Made by a program: the position numbers and the translations under genes. From positions 152,715 through 216,714 of the forward strand of contig NZ_FNAE01000003.1 of assembly GCF_900101755.1 (NCBI RefSeq): a stretch of 64,000 nt of DNA. Reading direction: 5' to 3'. Of the stretch, positions 36,993 to 45,763 are shown piece after piece (position 1 is the first letter of the stretch; each line of letters starts with the position of its first letter). The notes beneath the pieces are model-generated. The model worked only from the letters and a program-made list of their open reading frames with translations. It did not search any database and had not been told where the DNA came from. Source of the DNA: Ectopseudomonas alcaliphila. GTDB taxonomy: Bacteria; Pseudomonadota; Gammaproteobacteria; Pseudomonadales; Pseudomonadaceae.

Positions 36993-37529
36993 TTACTCGC
37001 CAGGGGTTGCGTCATCGGTGCAGTCGGGTTTGCCGGCTGCATATTTAAGGCTTGGATCGACCATGGCTTCGAAGTGCTTGAGCGCTTCGGAGCCGATCAG
37101 AAGCGGGTATTGGAATGCGCTTCGGTCGGTCAAGTTCACTTCGATCGTGCGCAGGGTCTTGCCCATGCACAATTCAAGGTCGATTACCGGGCGTGCCGTG
37201 TAGGTCTTGCCTTCATCGGGATCGAAGTCGCCAGCACGGCGTTTGATCTTGCTGATACGCGCCAACGGACGCTCGATGGTGCGCTCGTGGGCATCGTCGA
37301 TGGCCAGCACGAAACGCACCCAGGTTTCGCCGTCACGCTTGAAGCGTTTGATATCACGCGCGCTCAAGGACGCGGTTTTGGCGCCGGTATCGAGTTTGGC
37401 GGCGACCTGCAGGTCCAGTTCTTCTAACTGGATATATTCGTTCAGGCCGTAGATTGACTTGCCCATGGCCAGAGCCGGGCAGGACAAGGTCAGCAGGCAG
37501 ATCAGCAAAGAGAAGGGTTTCAGTCTCAT
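36993..37529 (-). CDS. Retropepsin-like / RimB-type protease with signal peptide
   Basis: A 178-residue protein starting MRLKPFSLLICLLTLSC; the first 21 residues form a signal peptide cleaved after ALA, so it is periplasmic. The aspartic-protease-like core is LDLQVAAKLDTGAKTASLSARDI (DTGA catalytic motif) and the later YPLLIGSEALKHF; the group is often annotated as ATP-dependent zinc protease. AAGGA three bases before ATG 37529 sets the start; an ATG 45 bases upstream would spoil the signal peptide. It heads an operon with the 7TM and ATP-grasp genes, whose gaps are only five and four bases. Confidence 0.87.
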   Translation of the reverse strand: MRLKPFSLLICLLTLSCPALAMGKSIYGLNEYIQLEELDLQVAAKLDTGAKTASLSARDIKRFKRDGETWVRFVLAIDDAHERTIERPLARISKIKRRAGDFDPDEGKTYTARPVIDLELCMGKTLRTIEVNLTDRSAFQYPLLIGSEALKHFEAMVDPSLKYAAGKPDCTDDATPGE

Positions 37530-37747
37530 GTGTCCTTGAGAAGGTATTGCCAGGGGCGAAGTGGAGGGCAGCATCTGGCAGGCATCCTGCCATGTAACTA
37601 TCTGCCGTGAAGTCTAGCAGGCATGGCAAAAGGCGATGGCCGGGCATGAACGGGCGGATTCTAACATGGGGATTTTCCGTGCTGACAGACGCTTATGTAG
37701 CTTTCTGCAAGTAGGGTCGCGGCTTGCCTGAGCGGGTAAGCTGGAAA

Positions 37748-37761
37748 TATTGTCGACAATA
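37748..37761. promoter_or_regulatory. Palindromic operator upstream of the GntR/prp operon
   Basis: TATTGTCGACAATA is a perfect 14-base palindrome 75 bases before the regulator start; a second half-site, GTTGACAATC, lies just before ATG 37836. FadR-type GntR regulators commonly bind TTGTC/GACAA palindromes. Most likely the site where the adjacent regulator represses its own operon. Confidence 0.6.
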
Positions 37762-37835
37762 CTTTGGTCTGCTTTGACGAATTAGCCTTCATGGCGTAGT
37801 TTTATCGCCATGAAAAGCTATTGGTGTTGACAATC

Positions 37836-38558
37836 ATGCTGCTCGAATCAGATGTGTCTACAGCGCCGCAGGTGGATTCGGAAACACTTTCCGAGCACGT
37901 CTTCCGTCTGATCCAGGCTGCCATCGTCAAGGGCGAGATCGCCCCGGGGAGCAAGATCTCCGAGCCTGAGTTGGCGCGCACCTATGGCATCAGTCGAGGG
38001 CCGTTGCGCGAGGCAATCCATCGCCTGGAAGGGCAGAAGCTGCTGGTGCGCGTGCCGCATGTGGGCGCGCGGGTGGTGTCGCTCAGCCATGCCGAGTTGG
38101 TCGAGCTGTACGAGATTCGCGAATCGCTCGAAGGCATGGCCTGTCGCCTGGCCGCCGAACGCATGACCCAGCACGAGATCAACGAACTGCGCCGGGTGCT
38201 GGAATTGCATGAGCAGGATGCCGCCTTCAAGGCCGGTGTCGGTTATTACCAGCAGGAAGGCGATTTCGACTTCCACTACCGGATCATCCAGGGCAGCGGC
38301 AATCGCACTCTGGCCAAGCTGCTGTGCGACGAGCTGTACCAGCTGGTGCGCATGTATCGCCTGCAGTTCTCCGCCACGCCCAATCGGCCTCATCAGGCCT
38401 TCGCCGAGCACCACCGCATTCTCGATGCCATCGCTGATCGTGACGGCGAACTGGCCGAATTGCTGATGCGCCGCCACATCGGCGCCTCCAAGCGCAATAT
38501 CGAGCGCCACTACAAGGAAGCGCTCACCCCTTCATCCAAGACCCGAGGTGATTCATGA
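37836..38558 (+). CDS. GntR-family regulator (FadR type) of the prp operon
   Basis: A 240-residue regulator. The winged helix is residues about 20-80 ([39 protein letters not shown]), and an FCD effector domain fills the rest, with [20 protein letters not shown] and the histidines of DFHYRI and HRILDAI that bind a metal in the family. ATG 37836 is chosen; upstream in-frame GTG and TTG codons lack an SD. The stop overlaps prpB (ATGA). It presumably senses a propionate-derived acid such as 2-methylcitrate (inference) and differs from the sigma-54-dependent PrpR of enterics. Confidence 0.88.
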   Translation: MLLESDVSTAPQVDSETLSEHVFRLIQAAIVKGEIAPGSKISEPELARTYGISRGPLREAIHRLEGQKLLVRVPHVGARVVSLSHAELVELYEIRESLEGMACRLAAERMTQHEINELRRVLELHEQDAAFKAGVGYYQQEGDFDFHYRIIQGSGNRTLAKLLCDELYQLVRMYRLQFSATPNRPHQAFAEHHRILDAIADRDGELAELLMRRHIGASKRNIERHYKEALTPSSKTRGDS

Positions 38559-39442
38559 CCCAGCTTTCCGCCGGCCAGCGTTTCCGCCAGGCCCTCGCCG
38601 AAGAGAAGCCGCTGCAGGTGATCGGTGCGATCAACGCCAACCATGCACTGCTGGCCAAGCGCGCGGGTTTCCGCGCCATCTATCTGTCCGGCGGCGGTGT
38701 GGCGGCCGGCTCGCTGGGCCTGCCGGACCTGGGCATCAACACGCTGGATGACGTGCTCACCGACGTGCGTCGTATCACCGACGTCTGCGATCTGCCGCTG
38801 CTGGTGGATATCGACACCGGCTTCGGCCCCAGCGCCTTCAACATCGAACGCACCATCAAGAACCTGATCAAGGCCGGCGCCGCCGCCGCGCACATCGAAG
38901 ATCAGGTCGGCGCCAAGCGCTGCGGTCACCGTCCGGGCAAGGAGATCGTCTCCTGCGAGGAGATGGTCGACCGCGTGAAGGCTGCTGCCGATGCCAAGAC
39001 CGCCCCGGATTTCTTCCTGATCGCCCGCACCGATGCGATTCAGGCTGAAGGCGTCGACGCCGCCATCGAACGTTGCCAGCGCTACGTCGAGGCAGGCGCC
39101 GATGCGATCTTCGCCGAAGCCGCTTATGACCTGCCGACCTACAAGCGTTTCGTCGACGCGTTGAACGTACCGATTCTGGCCAACATCACTGAATTCGGCG
39201 CTACGCCGCTGTTCACCCGTGACGAACTGGCCTCGGTCGGTGTGGCCATCCAGCTCTACCCGTTGTCGGCCTTCCGCGCGGCGAACAAGGCGGCGGAAAG
39301 TGTCTACACCTCGATTCGCCAGAACGGCCACCAGAAGGATGTGATCGAGCTGATGCAAACCCGTGTCGAGCTGTATGACCGCATCGGCTATCACGCCTTC
39401 GAGCAGAAGCTCGATGCGCTGTTCGCCGCCAGCAAGAAATAA
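38555..39442 (+). CDS. prpB: 2-methylisocitrate lyase
   Basis: A 295-residue enzyme of the isocitrate lyase superfamily that cleaves 2-methylisocitrate to pyruvate and succinate, the last step of propionate catabolism. The catalytic [10 protein letters not shown] has Cys123; upstream are [12 protein letters not shown] and [10 protein letters not shown], with Asp and Glu metal ligands. The ATG overlaps the stop of the regulator by four bases; GAGG is seven bases upstream. Length is normal. Confidence 0.97.
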   Translation: MTQLSAGQRFRQALAEEKPLQVIGAINANHALLAKRAGFRAIYLSGGGVAAGSLGLPDLGINTLDDVLTDVRRITDVCDLPLLVDIDTGFGPSAFNIERTIKNLIKAGAAAAHIEDQVGAKRCGHRPGKEIVSCEEMVDRVKAAADAKTAPDFFLIARTDAIQAEGVDAAIERCQRYVEAGADAIFAEAAYDLPTYKRFVDALNVPILANITEFGATPLFTRDELASVGVAIQLYPLSAFRAANKAAESVYTSIRQNGHQKDVIELMQTRVELYDRIGYHAFEQKLDALFAASKK

Positions 39443-39447
39443 GGCTG

Positions 39448-39467
39448 TAGCCCGGATGCAATCCGGG
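39448..39467. repeat. Short palindromic repeat, family C (copy 1)
   Basis: TAGCCCGGATGCAATCCGGG: arms CCCGGAT and ATCCGGG with a short loop, six bases after the prpB stop. The same motif is in the paired element at 43433-43495. Confidence 0.75.
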
Positions 39468-39535
39468 GATTGGTTGGCATGGTTGCCGGATTGCCACCGG
39501 GCCATGCACCTAGAACAAGAGATAAGGAGATGACC

Positions 39536-40693
39536 ATGAGCTCGACTGAAACCACCCCTGGCTTCAAGCCGAAGAAATCCGTCGCCCTGAGCGGTACCGC
39601 CGCCGGCAACACGGCACTGTGCACCGTTGGCCGCACCGGTAATGACCTGCACTACCGCGGCTATGACGTGCTCGATTTTGCCAACCGCTGCGAGTTCGAG
39701 GAAATCGCCTACCTGCTGGTGCACGGCAAGCTGCCCAACGCTGCCGAGCTGGCCGGCTACAAGGCCAAGCTCAAGGCTCTGCGCGGCCTGCCGGCCGGGG
39801 TCAAGGCCGCGTTGGAAACCCTGCCGCCTTCGGCGCACCCGATGGACGTGATGCGCACTGCGGTGTCCGTGCTCGGTTGCCTGGCACCGGAGAAGGATGA
39901 CCACAACCACCCGGGCGCCCGCGATATCGCCGACAAGCTGATGGCGTCTCTCGGTTCCGCGCTGCTGTACTGGTATCACTACAGCCATAACGGCAAGCGC
40001 ATCGACGTGGATACCGATGACGATTCCATCGGCGGCCATTTCCTGCACCTGCTGCATGGCGAGAAGCCGCGCGAGTCCTGGGTGCGCGCCATGCACACTT
40101 CGCTGAACCTGTATGCCGAGCACGAGTTCAATGCCTCGACCTTCACCTCGCGGGTGATCGCCGGCACCGGCTCCGACCTGTTCTCCTGCATAGCCGGCGC
40201 CATCGGCGCCCTGCGTGGCCCGAAACACGGCGGTGCCAACGAAGTGGCCTTCGAGGTGCAGAAGCGCTACGACAGCCCGGACGAGGCCGAAGCCGACATC
40301 CGCGAGCGGGTAGGGCGCAAGGAAGTGGTGATCGGTTTCGGTCACCCGGTCTATACCGTCAGCGACCCGCGCAACAAGGTGATCAAGGAAGTGGCGCGCG
40401 AGCTGTCCGTGGAGCAGGGCAACACCAAGATGTATGACATCGCCGAGCGCCTGGAGAGCGTCATGTGGGACATCAAGAAGATGTTCCCCAACCTCGACTG
40501 GTTCAGCGCCGTGAGCTACCACATGATGGGTGTGCCCACCGCCATGTTCACCCCGCTGTTCGTCATCGCCCGCACTGCCGGCTGGTCCGCCCACGTCATC
40601 GAGCAACGCATCGACGGCAAGATCATCCGGCCGAGCGCCAACTACACAGGCCCCGAAGACCTGAAGTTCGTGCCGCTCAAGGACCGTAAATAA
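39536..40693 (+). CDS. prpC: 2-methylcitrate synthase
   Basis: A 385-residue citrate-synthase-family enzyme condensing propionyl-CoA with oxaloacetate. Family motifs are [47 protein letters not shown] with an active-site His, [13 protein letters not shown] with another His, and the C-terminal [10 protein letters not shown]-like segment. ATG 39536 has AAGGAG exactly six bases before it; ATG 39530 is too close. It lies 93 bases after prpB, with a palindromic repeat in between. Confidence 0.96.
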   Translation: MSSTETTPGFKPKKSVALSGTAAGNTALCTVGRTGNDLHYRGYDVLDFANRCEFEEIAYLLVHGKLPNAAELAGYKAKLKALRGLPAGVKAALETLPPSAHPMDVMRTAVSVLGCLAPEKDDHNHPGARDIADKLMASLGSALLYWYHYSHNGKRIDVDTDDDSIGGHFLHLLHGEKPRESWVRAMHTSLNLYAEHEFNASTFTSRVIAGTGSDLFSCIAGAIGALRGPKHGGANEVAFEVQKRYDSPDEAEADIRERVGRKEVVIGFGHPVYTVSDPRNKVIKEVARELSVEQGNTKMYDIAERLESVMWDIKKMFPNLDWFSAVSYHMMGVPTAMFTPLFVIARTAGWSAHVIEQRIDGKIIRPSANYTGPEDLKFVPLKDRK

Positions 40694-40695
40694 CC

Positions 40696-43317
40696 ATGAA
40701 TGACACCGTGAATAGCCAATACCGCAAGCGCCTGCCTGGCACCGCGCTGGATTACTTCGACGCCCGCGAGGCAGTCGAGGCGATCCAGGCCGGCGCCTGG
40801 GACAAGCTGCCCTACACCTCGCGGGTGCTCGCCGAGCAACTGGTGCGCCGTTGCGAGCCGCAAGAGCTGAGCGCCGCGCTGGAACAGCTGGTGTACCGCA
40901 AGCGCGACCTGGATTTTCCCTGGTACCCGGCGCGCGTGGTCTGCCACGATATTCTCGGCCAGACCGCGCTGGTCGACCTGGCTGGCCTGCGCGACGCCAT
41001 CGCCGAGCAGGGTGGTGATCCGTCCAAGGTCAACCCGGTGGTGCCGACCCAGTTGATCGTCGACCACTCCCTGGCCGTCGAGGCGCCGGGCTTCGATCCG
41101 GACGCCTTCGAGAAGAACCGCGCCATCGAGGATCGCCGCAACGAGGATCGCTTTCACTTCATCGACTGGACCAAGACCGCGTTCAAGAATGTCGACGTGA
41201 TCCCGGCCGGCAACGGCATCATGCACCAGATCAACCTGGAGAAGATGAGCCCGGTGATCCAGGCGCGTGGCGGCATCGCCTTCCCCGACACCTGCGTCGG
41301 TACCGACTCGCACACGCCGCACGTCGACGCCCTGGGCGTCATCGCCATCGGCGTCGGCGGCCTGGAGGCCGAAACGGTGATGCTTGGCCATCCGTCGATG
41401 ATGCGCTTGCCCGATATCGTCGGCGTCGAGCTGACTGGTAAGCGCCAGCCCGGCATCACCGCCACCGACATCGTTCTGGCTATCACCGAGTTCCTGCGCA
41501 AGGAAAGGGTGGTGGGTGCGTGGGTCGAGTTCTTCGGTGAGGGGGCGGACAGCCTGTCCATCGGTGATCGCGCGACCATCTCCAACATGTGCCCGGAATA
41601 CGGCGCCACCGCCTCGATGTTCTATATCGACGGCCAGACCATCGACTACCTCAAGCTCACCGGTCGCGAGCCGGAACAGGTGGCACTGGTGGAGCACTAC
41701 GCCAAGACCCTGGGCCTGTGGAGCGACGCGCTGAAAACCGCCGAGTACGAGCGTGTGTTGCGCTTCGATCTGGGCAGTGTGGTGCGCAACATGGCTGGGC
41801 CAAGCAACCCGCATCGCCGCCTGCCGACCTCGGCGCTGGCCGAGCGTGGCATCGCTGACGAAGCCAAGCTGCAAGCTGGCAAGGGTGAAGAAGCTCAGGG
41901 GCTGATGCCCGATGGCGCGGTGATCATTGCCGCCATCACCAGCTGCACCAATACCTCCAACCCGCGCAACGTCATCGCTGCTGGTCTGGTGGCGAAGAAG
42001 GCCAACGCGCTGGGCCTGGTGCGCAAGCCCTGGGTGAAGACGTCATTCGCTCCAGGTTCGAAAGTCGCCAAGCTGTATCTGCAAGAGGCTGGTCTGCTGC
42101 CAGAGCTGGAGAAGCTCGGTTTCGGCATCGTCGCCTACGCCTGCACCACCTGTAACGGCATGTCCGGCGCGCTCGATCCGGTGATCCAGAAAGAGATCAT
42201 CGACCGTGACCTGTACGCCACCGCCGTGCTCTCGGGTAACCGCAACTTCGACGGGCGCATCCATCCTTACGCCAAGCAGGCCTTCCTGGCTTCGCCGCCG
42301 CTGGTGGTTGCCTATGCGATTGCCGGCACCGTACGCTTCGATATCGAGCAGGATGTGCTGGGTTTGGACACTGCTGGCAATCCGGTCACCCTCAAGGACC
42401 TCTGGCCGAGCGACGAGGAGATCGACGCCATCGTCGCCTCCAGCGTGAAGCCCGAGCAGTTCAAGCAGATCTACATTCCGATGTTCGACCTGGGCAGCGT
42501 GCAAGAGGCCGAGAGCCCGCTGTACGACTGGCGCCCGATGTCCACCTACATCCGTCGCCCGCCGTACTGGGAAGGCGCCCTGGCCGGGGAACGCACGCTC
42601 AAGGGCATGCGTCCGCTGGCGATCCTGCCGGACAACATCACCACCGATCACCTGTCGCCGTCCAACGCCATTCTGGCGGACTCGGCCGCCGGTGAGTACC
42701 TGGCGAAGATGGGCCTGCCGGAAGAGGACTTCAACTCCTACGCCACCCACCGTGGCGACCACCTCACCGCGCAGCGCGCCACCTTCGCCAACCCGCAGCT
42801 GGTCAACGAAATGGCCGTGGTCGACGGGCAGGTGAAGAAGGGTTCGCTGGCCCGCGTCGAGCCGGAAGGGAAAGTGATGCGCATGTGGGAAGCCATCGAG
42901 ACCTACATGAACCGCAAGCAGAACCTGATCATCGTCGCCGGTGCCGACTACGGTCAGGGCTCGTCCCGCGACTGGGCGGCCAAGGGCGTGCGTCTGGCGG
43001 GTGTGGAGGTGATCGTCGCCGAGGGCTTCGAGCGCATTCACCGTACCAACCTGGTGGGCATGGGCGTGCTGCCGGTGGAGTTCAAGCCGGGCACCACGCG
43101 CCTGACTCTGGGCCTGGACGGCACCGAGACCTATGACGTCGAAGGCGATATCTCGCCGCGCTGCGACCTGACCCTGGTGGTCAATCGCCGCGATGGCGAA
43201 GTGCTGCGCGTGCCGGTGACCTGCCGCCTGGATACCGCTGCCGATGTCAGCGTGTACAAGGCCGGCGGCGTACTGCAGCGCTTCGCCAAGGACTTCCTCG
43301 AAGGCGCGGTGGCGTGA
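40696..43317 (+). CDS. acnD: 2-methylcitrate dehydratase, Fe-S dependent (AcnD)
   Basis: An 873-residue aconitase-superfamily enzyme dehydrating 2-methylcitrate to trans-2-methylaconitate, which PrpF then isomerises. The iron-sulfur cysteines are Cys417 in ITSCTNTSNP, and Cys483 and Cys486 in ACTTCNGMSG. The swivel domain holds LPDNITTDHLSPSNA and the GADYGQGSSRDWAAKG segment. Length matches AcnD, not AcnA or AcnB. It begins two bases after the prpC stop. The use of AcnD instead of the cluster-free PrpD fits an oxygen- and iron-sensitive variant of the cycle. Confidence 0.97.
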   Translation: MNDTVNSQYRKRLPGTALDYFDAREAVEAIQAGAWDKLPYTSRVLAEQLVRRCEPQELSAALEQLVYRKRDLDFPWYPARVVCHDILGQTALVDLAGLRDAIAEQGGDPSKVNPVVPTQLIVDHSLAVEAPGFDPDAFEKNRAIEDRRNEDRFHFIDWTKTAFKNVDVIPAGNGIMHQINLEKMSPVIQARGGIAFPDTCVGTDSHTPHVDALGVIAIGVGGLEAETVMLGHPSMMRLPDIVGVELTGKRQPGITATDIVLAITEFLRKERVVGAWVEFFGEGADSLSIGDRATISNMCPEYGATASMFYIDGQTIDYLKLTGREPEQVALVEHYAKTLGLWSDALKTAEYERVLRFDLGSVVRNMAGPSNPHRRLPTSALAERGIADEAKLQAGKGEEAQGLMPDGAVIIAAITSCTNTSNPRNVIAAGLVAKKANALGLVRKPWVKTSFAPGSKVAKLYLQEAGLLPELEKLGFGIVAYACTTCNGMSGALDPVIQKEIIDRDLYATAVLSGNRNFDGRIHPYAKQAFLASPPLVVAYAIAGTVRFDIEQDVLGLDTAGNPVTLKDLWPSDEEIDAIVASSVKPEQFKQIYIPMFDLGSVQEAESPLYDWRPMSTYIRRPPYWEGALAGERTLKGMRPLAILPDNITTDHLSPSNAILADSAAGEYLAKMGLPEEDFNSYATHRGDHLTAQRATFANPQLVNEMAVVDGQVKKGSLARVEPEGKVMRMWEAIETYMNRKQNLIIVAGADYGQGSSRDWAAKGVRLAGVEVIVAEGFERIHRTNLVGMGVLPVEFKPGTTRLTLGLDGTETYDVEGDISPRCDLTLVVNRRDGEVLRVPVTCRLDTAADVSVYKAGGVLQRFAKDFLEGAVA

Positions 43318-43324
43318 TGTAACG

Positions 43325-43346
43325 ACCGGCCCGCAAACGGGCCGGT
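43325..43346 (+). other. GC-rich stem-loop after acnD
   Basis: ACCGGCCCG, CAAA, CGGGCCGGT: perfect 9-base stem eight bases after the acnD stop, with no T run after it. It may stabilise the acnD end of the message. Confidence 0.55.
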
Positions 43347-43356
43347 ACGACTTCTG

Positions 43357-43423
43357 TGGGAGCGAGCTCTGCTCGCGAATGAAGCTTCGTTGCGAGGCTG
43401 TTCGCGAGCAGAGCTCGCTCCTA
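43357..43423. repeat. Inverted REP-like repeat, family B (copy 2)
   Basis: GGGAGCGAGCTCTGCTCGCGA faces TCGCGAGCAGAGCTCGCTCC with a 22-base loop. It repeats the element at 11811-11878 with a different loop. Confidence 0.85.
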
Positions 43424-43432
43424 TGAAAAACC

Positions 43433-43495
43433 AGTAGCCCGGATGAAGTCCGGGGAGAACCTGCACCATCATTCCCGGATTGCATCCGGGCTACT
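43433..43495. repeat. Inverted REP-like repeat, family C (copy 2)
   Basis: AGTAGCCCGGATG faces CATCCGGGCTACT, giving long complementary arms, with an inner CCGGG copy. It is next to the family B copy, so two unrelated elements sit in the 194-base acnD-prpF gap. Confidence 0.85.
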
Positions 43496-43511
43496 TTTCA
43501 GGACTGCAGCC

Positions 43512-44699
43512 ATGGCTCATCTGCCGCAAGTGAAAATCCCCGCCACCTATATCCGTGGCGGCACCAGCAAGGGCGTGTTCTTCCGCCTACAGGATCTGCC
43601 CGAGCGCTGCCAGGTGCCGGGCGCGGCGCGCGATACGCTGTTCATGCGCGTGATCGGCAGCCCCGACCCCTATTCGGCGCATATCGACGGCATGGGCGGC
43701 GCCACGTCGAGCACCTCCAAGTGCGTGATTCTGTCGAAAAGCAGTCAGCCGGAACACGACGTCGATTACCTCTACGGCCAGGTCTCCATCGACAAGGCCT
43801 TCGTCGACTGGAGCGGTAACTGCGGCAATCTTTCAACGGCAGCAGGGGCTTTCGCCATTCATGCCGGCCTGATCGATCCCGCGCGTATTCCCGAGAACGG
43901 CACCTGCGTGGTGCGCATCTGGCAGGCCAATATCCAGAAAACCATCATCGCCCATGTGCCGGTCACCGATGGCCAGGTACAGGAGACCGGCGACTTCGAA
44001 CTCGATGGAGTGACCTTTCCGGCGGCGGAGATCGTGCTGGAGTTCCTCGACCCGTCCGACGATGGCGAAGAGGGCGGTTCGATGTTCCCCACCGGCAATC
44101 TGGTCGATGATCTCGAAGTGCCGGGCATCGATACCTTCAAGGCGACCATGATCACCGCCGGCATCCCGACCGTGTTCGTCAATGCCGAGGATATCGGCTA
44201 TCGGGGCACAGAGCTGCGCGAGGAGATCAATGGCGATCCGGCGCAACTGGCGCGCTTCGAGCAGATCCGCATCGCCGGTGCGCTGCGCATGGGGCTGATC
44301 AAAACGGCCGAGGAGGCTGCGACACGTCAGCACACCCCGAAGATTGCCTTCGTCAGCCCGCCCAAGGACTACCGCACCTCCAGCGGCAAGGACGTGAAGG
44401 CCGGCGAGATCGATCTGTTGGTGCGTGCGCTGTCCATGGGCAAGCTGCACCACGCCATGATGGGCACCTGTGCGGTGGCCATCGGCACGGCGGCGGCGAT
44501 TCCGGGGACGCTGGTCAACCTGGCCGCTGGCGGCGGCGAGCGCGAGGCGGTGCGTTTCGGCCATCCATCCGGCACCTTGCGTGTCGGCGCCCAGGCCAAG
44601 CGGGTCGACGGTCAGTGGACGGTAACCAAAGCCGTGATGAGCCGCAGTGCGCGCATCCTGATGGAAGGCTGGGTGCGAGTGCCCGCTGAAAGCTTCTAG
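43512..44699 (+). CDS. prpF: Methylaconitate isomerase PrpF
   Basis: A 395-residue isomerase of the diaminopimelate-epimerase-like fold converting trans- to cis-2-methylaconitate. The beginning KIPATYIRGGTSKGVFF and the inner MGGATSSTSKCVILS and WSGNCGNLSTAAGAFA segments (with a Cys each) are diagnostic. The frame is open upstream through the repeats, but ATG 43512 gives the family N-terminus; AGGA is nine bases upstream. It completes the AcnD route. A strong terminator follows, closing the operon with no prpD. Confidence 0.96.
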   Translation: MAHLPQVKIPATYIRGGTSKGVFFRLQDLPERCQVPGAARDTLFMRVIGSPDPYSAHIDGMGGATSSTSKCVILSKSSQPEHDVDYLYGQVSIDKAFVDWSGNCGNLSTAAGAFAIHAGLIDPARIPENGTCVVRIWQANIQKTIIAHVPVTDGQVQETGDFELDGVTFPAAEIVLEFLDPSDDGEEGGSMFPTGNLVDDLEVPGIDTFKATMITAGIPTVFVNAEDIGYRGTELREEINGDPAQLARFEQIRIAGALRMGLIKTAEEAATRQHTPKIAFVSPPKDYRTSSGKDVKAGEIDLLVRALSMGKLHHAMMGTCAVAIGTAAAIPGTLVNLAAGGGEREAVRFGHPSGTLRVGAQAKRVDGQWTVTKAVMSRSARILMEGWVRVPAESF

Positions 44700-44711
44700 G
44701 CTCTGAATTAG

Positions 44712-44738
44712 AAAAGGCTCGAAGTTTCGAGCCTTTTT
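44712..44738. terminator. Terminator of the prp operon
   Basis: AAAAGGCTCGAA, GTT, TTCGAGCCTTTTT: perfect hairpin with T run, 12 bases after the prpF stop. It also faces ppsR and may serve both. Confidence 0.92.
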
Positions 44739-44764
44739 CCTTTATAAACATGTGCTTGCGGCGG

Positions 44765-45583
44765 TTATTTGAGGCGCCTTTCAACACCTTTTTCCACCAG
44801 GATCTTGGCGGAGATTTCCTCCACCGAGAAATGCGTGGAGTTGATGAAGGCGATGTTTTCGCGGCGGAACAGGCCCTCCACCTCGCGCACCTCGAACTCG
44901 CACTGGGCGAAGCTGGCGTAGCGGCTGTTGGGCTTGCGCTCGTGGCGGATTGCAGTGAGTCGATCCGGGTCGATGGTCAGGCCGAACAGCTTGTCGCGGT
45001 GCTTTTTCAGCGACTCGGGGAGCTGCAGACGCTCCATGTCGTCTTCGGTCAGCGGGTAGTTGGCGGCGCGGATGCCGTACTGCATGGCCATGTACAGACA
45101 GGTAGGCGTCTTGCCGCAGCGCGATACGCCGACCAGGATCAGGTCGGCCTTGTCGTAATAGTGAGTGCGCGCGCCATCGTCGTTATCGAGGGCGAAGTTC
45201 ACCGCCTCGATGCGCTCCATGTAGTTGGAGTGCTGGCCAATGGAATGCGACTTGCCGACGGAGTAGGAGGAGTGCGAGCTCAACTCCTGTTCCAGCGGCG
45301 AGAGGAAGGTGGAAAAGATGTCGATCATGAAACCATTGGCGGTATCGAGGATCGCACGAATATCGCGGTTGACGATGGTGTCGAAGATGATCGGGCGGGC
45401 GCCGTCCCTTTCAGCGGCTGCATCGATTTGTTGTACCATGGCGCGCGCTTTTTCGATGCTGTCGATATAAGGGCGGGTCAGTTTGGTGAACTGAATGTTT
45501 TCGAACTGTGCGAGCAGGCTCTGGCCCAAGGTTTCGGCCGTGATGCCGGTGCCGTCGGAGATGAAGAAAGCGGTTCGTTTCAT
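44765..45583 (-). CDS. ppsR: PEP synthetase regulatory protein (kinase/pyrophosphorylase)
   Basis: A 272-residue bifunctional regulator that inactivates PpsA by ADP-dependent phosphorylation and reactivates it by phosphate-dependent removal. It starts [20 protein letters not shown], and the nucleotide loop is [14 protein letters not shown] near residue 155, both DUF299 family marks. The frame extends three codons to a TTG, but ATG 45583 gives the family start. It is divergent from its target ppsA with 180 bases between. Confidence 0.95.
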   Translation of the reverse strand: MKRTAFFISDGTGITAETLGQSLLAQFENIQFTKLTRPYIDSIEKARAMVQQIDAAAERDGARPIIFDTIVNRDIRAILDTANGFMIDIFSTFLSPLEQELSSHSSYSVGKSHSIGQHSNYMERIEAVNFALDNDDGARTHYYDKADLILVGVSRCGKTPTCLYMAMQYGIRAANYPLTEDDMERLQLPESLKKHRDKLFGLTIDPDRLTAIRHERKPNSRYASFAQCEFEVREVEGLFRRENIAFINSTHFSVEEISAKILVEKGVERRLK

Positions 45584-45763
45584 TTGCGCCAAAGGCCTTA
45601 AGCTGAGTTCGATTCTTGGCTATGATAGGCCGCGTTTTGCGTCGAGCCCACCGGGTTCGGCATTGTTACTTATACAAGGGCAAGGCCACAATCGCGCGAC
45701 TTCGGTCGTTCGACATTGCGCAGCCCAATGAGCTTTTCCAACACCGTTAGTGGAGAGATCACC

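Noticed and set aside
38510-40606. A 698-codon minus-strand frame opposite prpB and prpC
   Set aside because: Antisense shadow of two clear enzymes with low-complexity composition and no recognisable motif.
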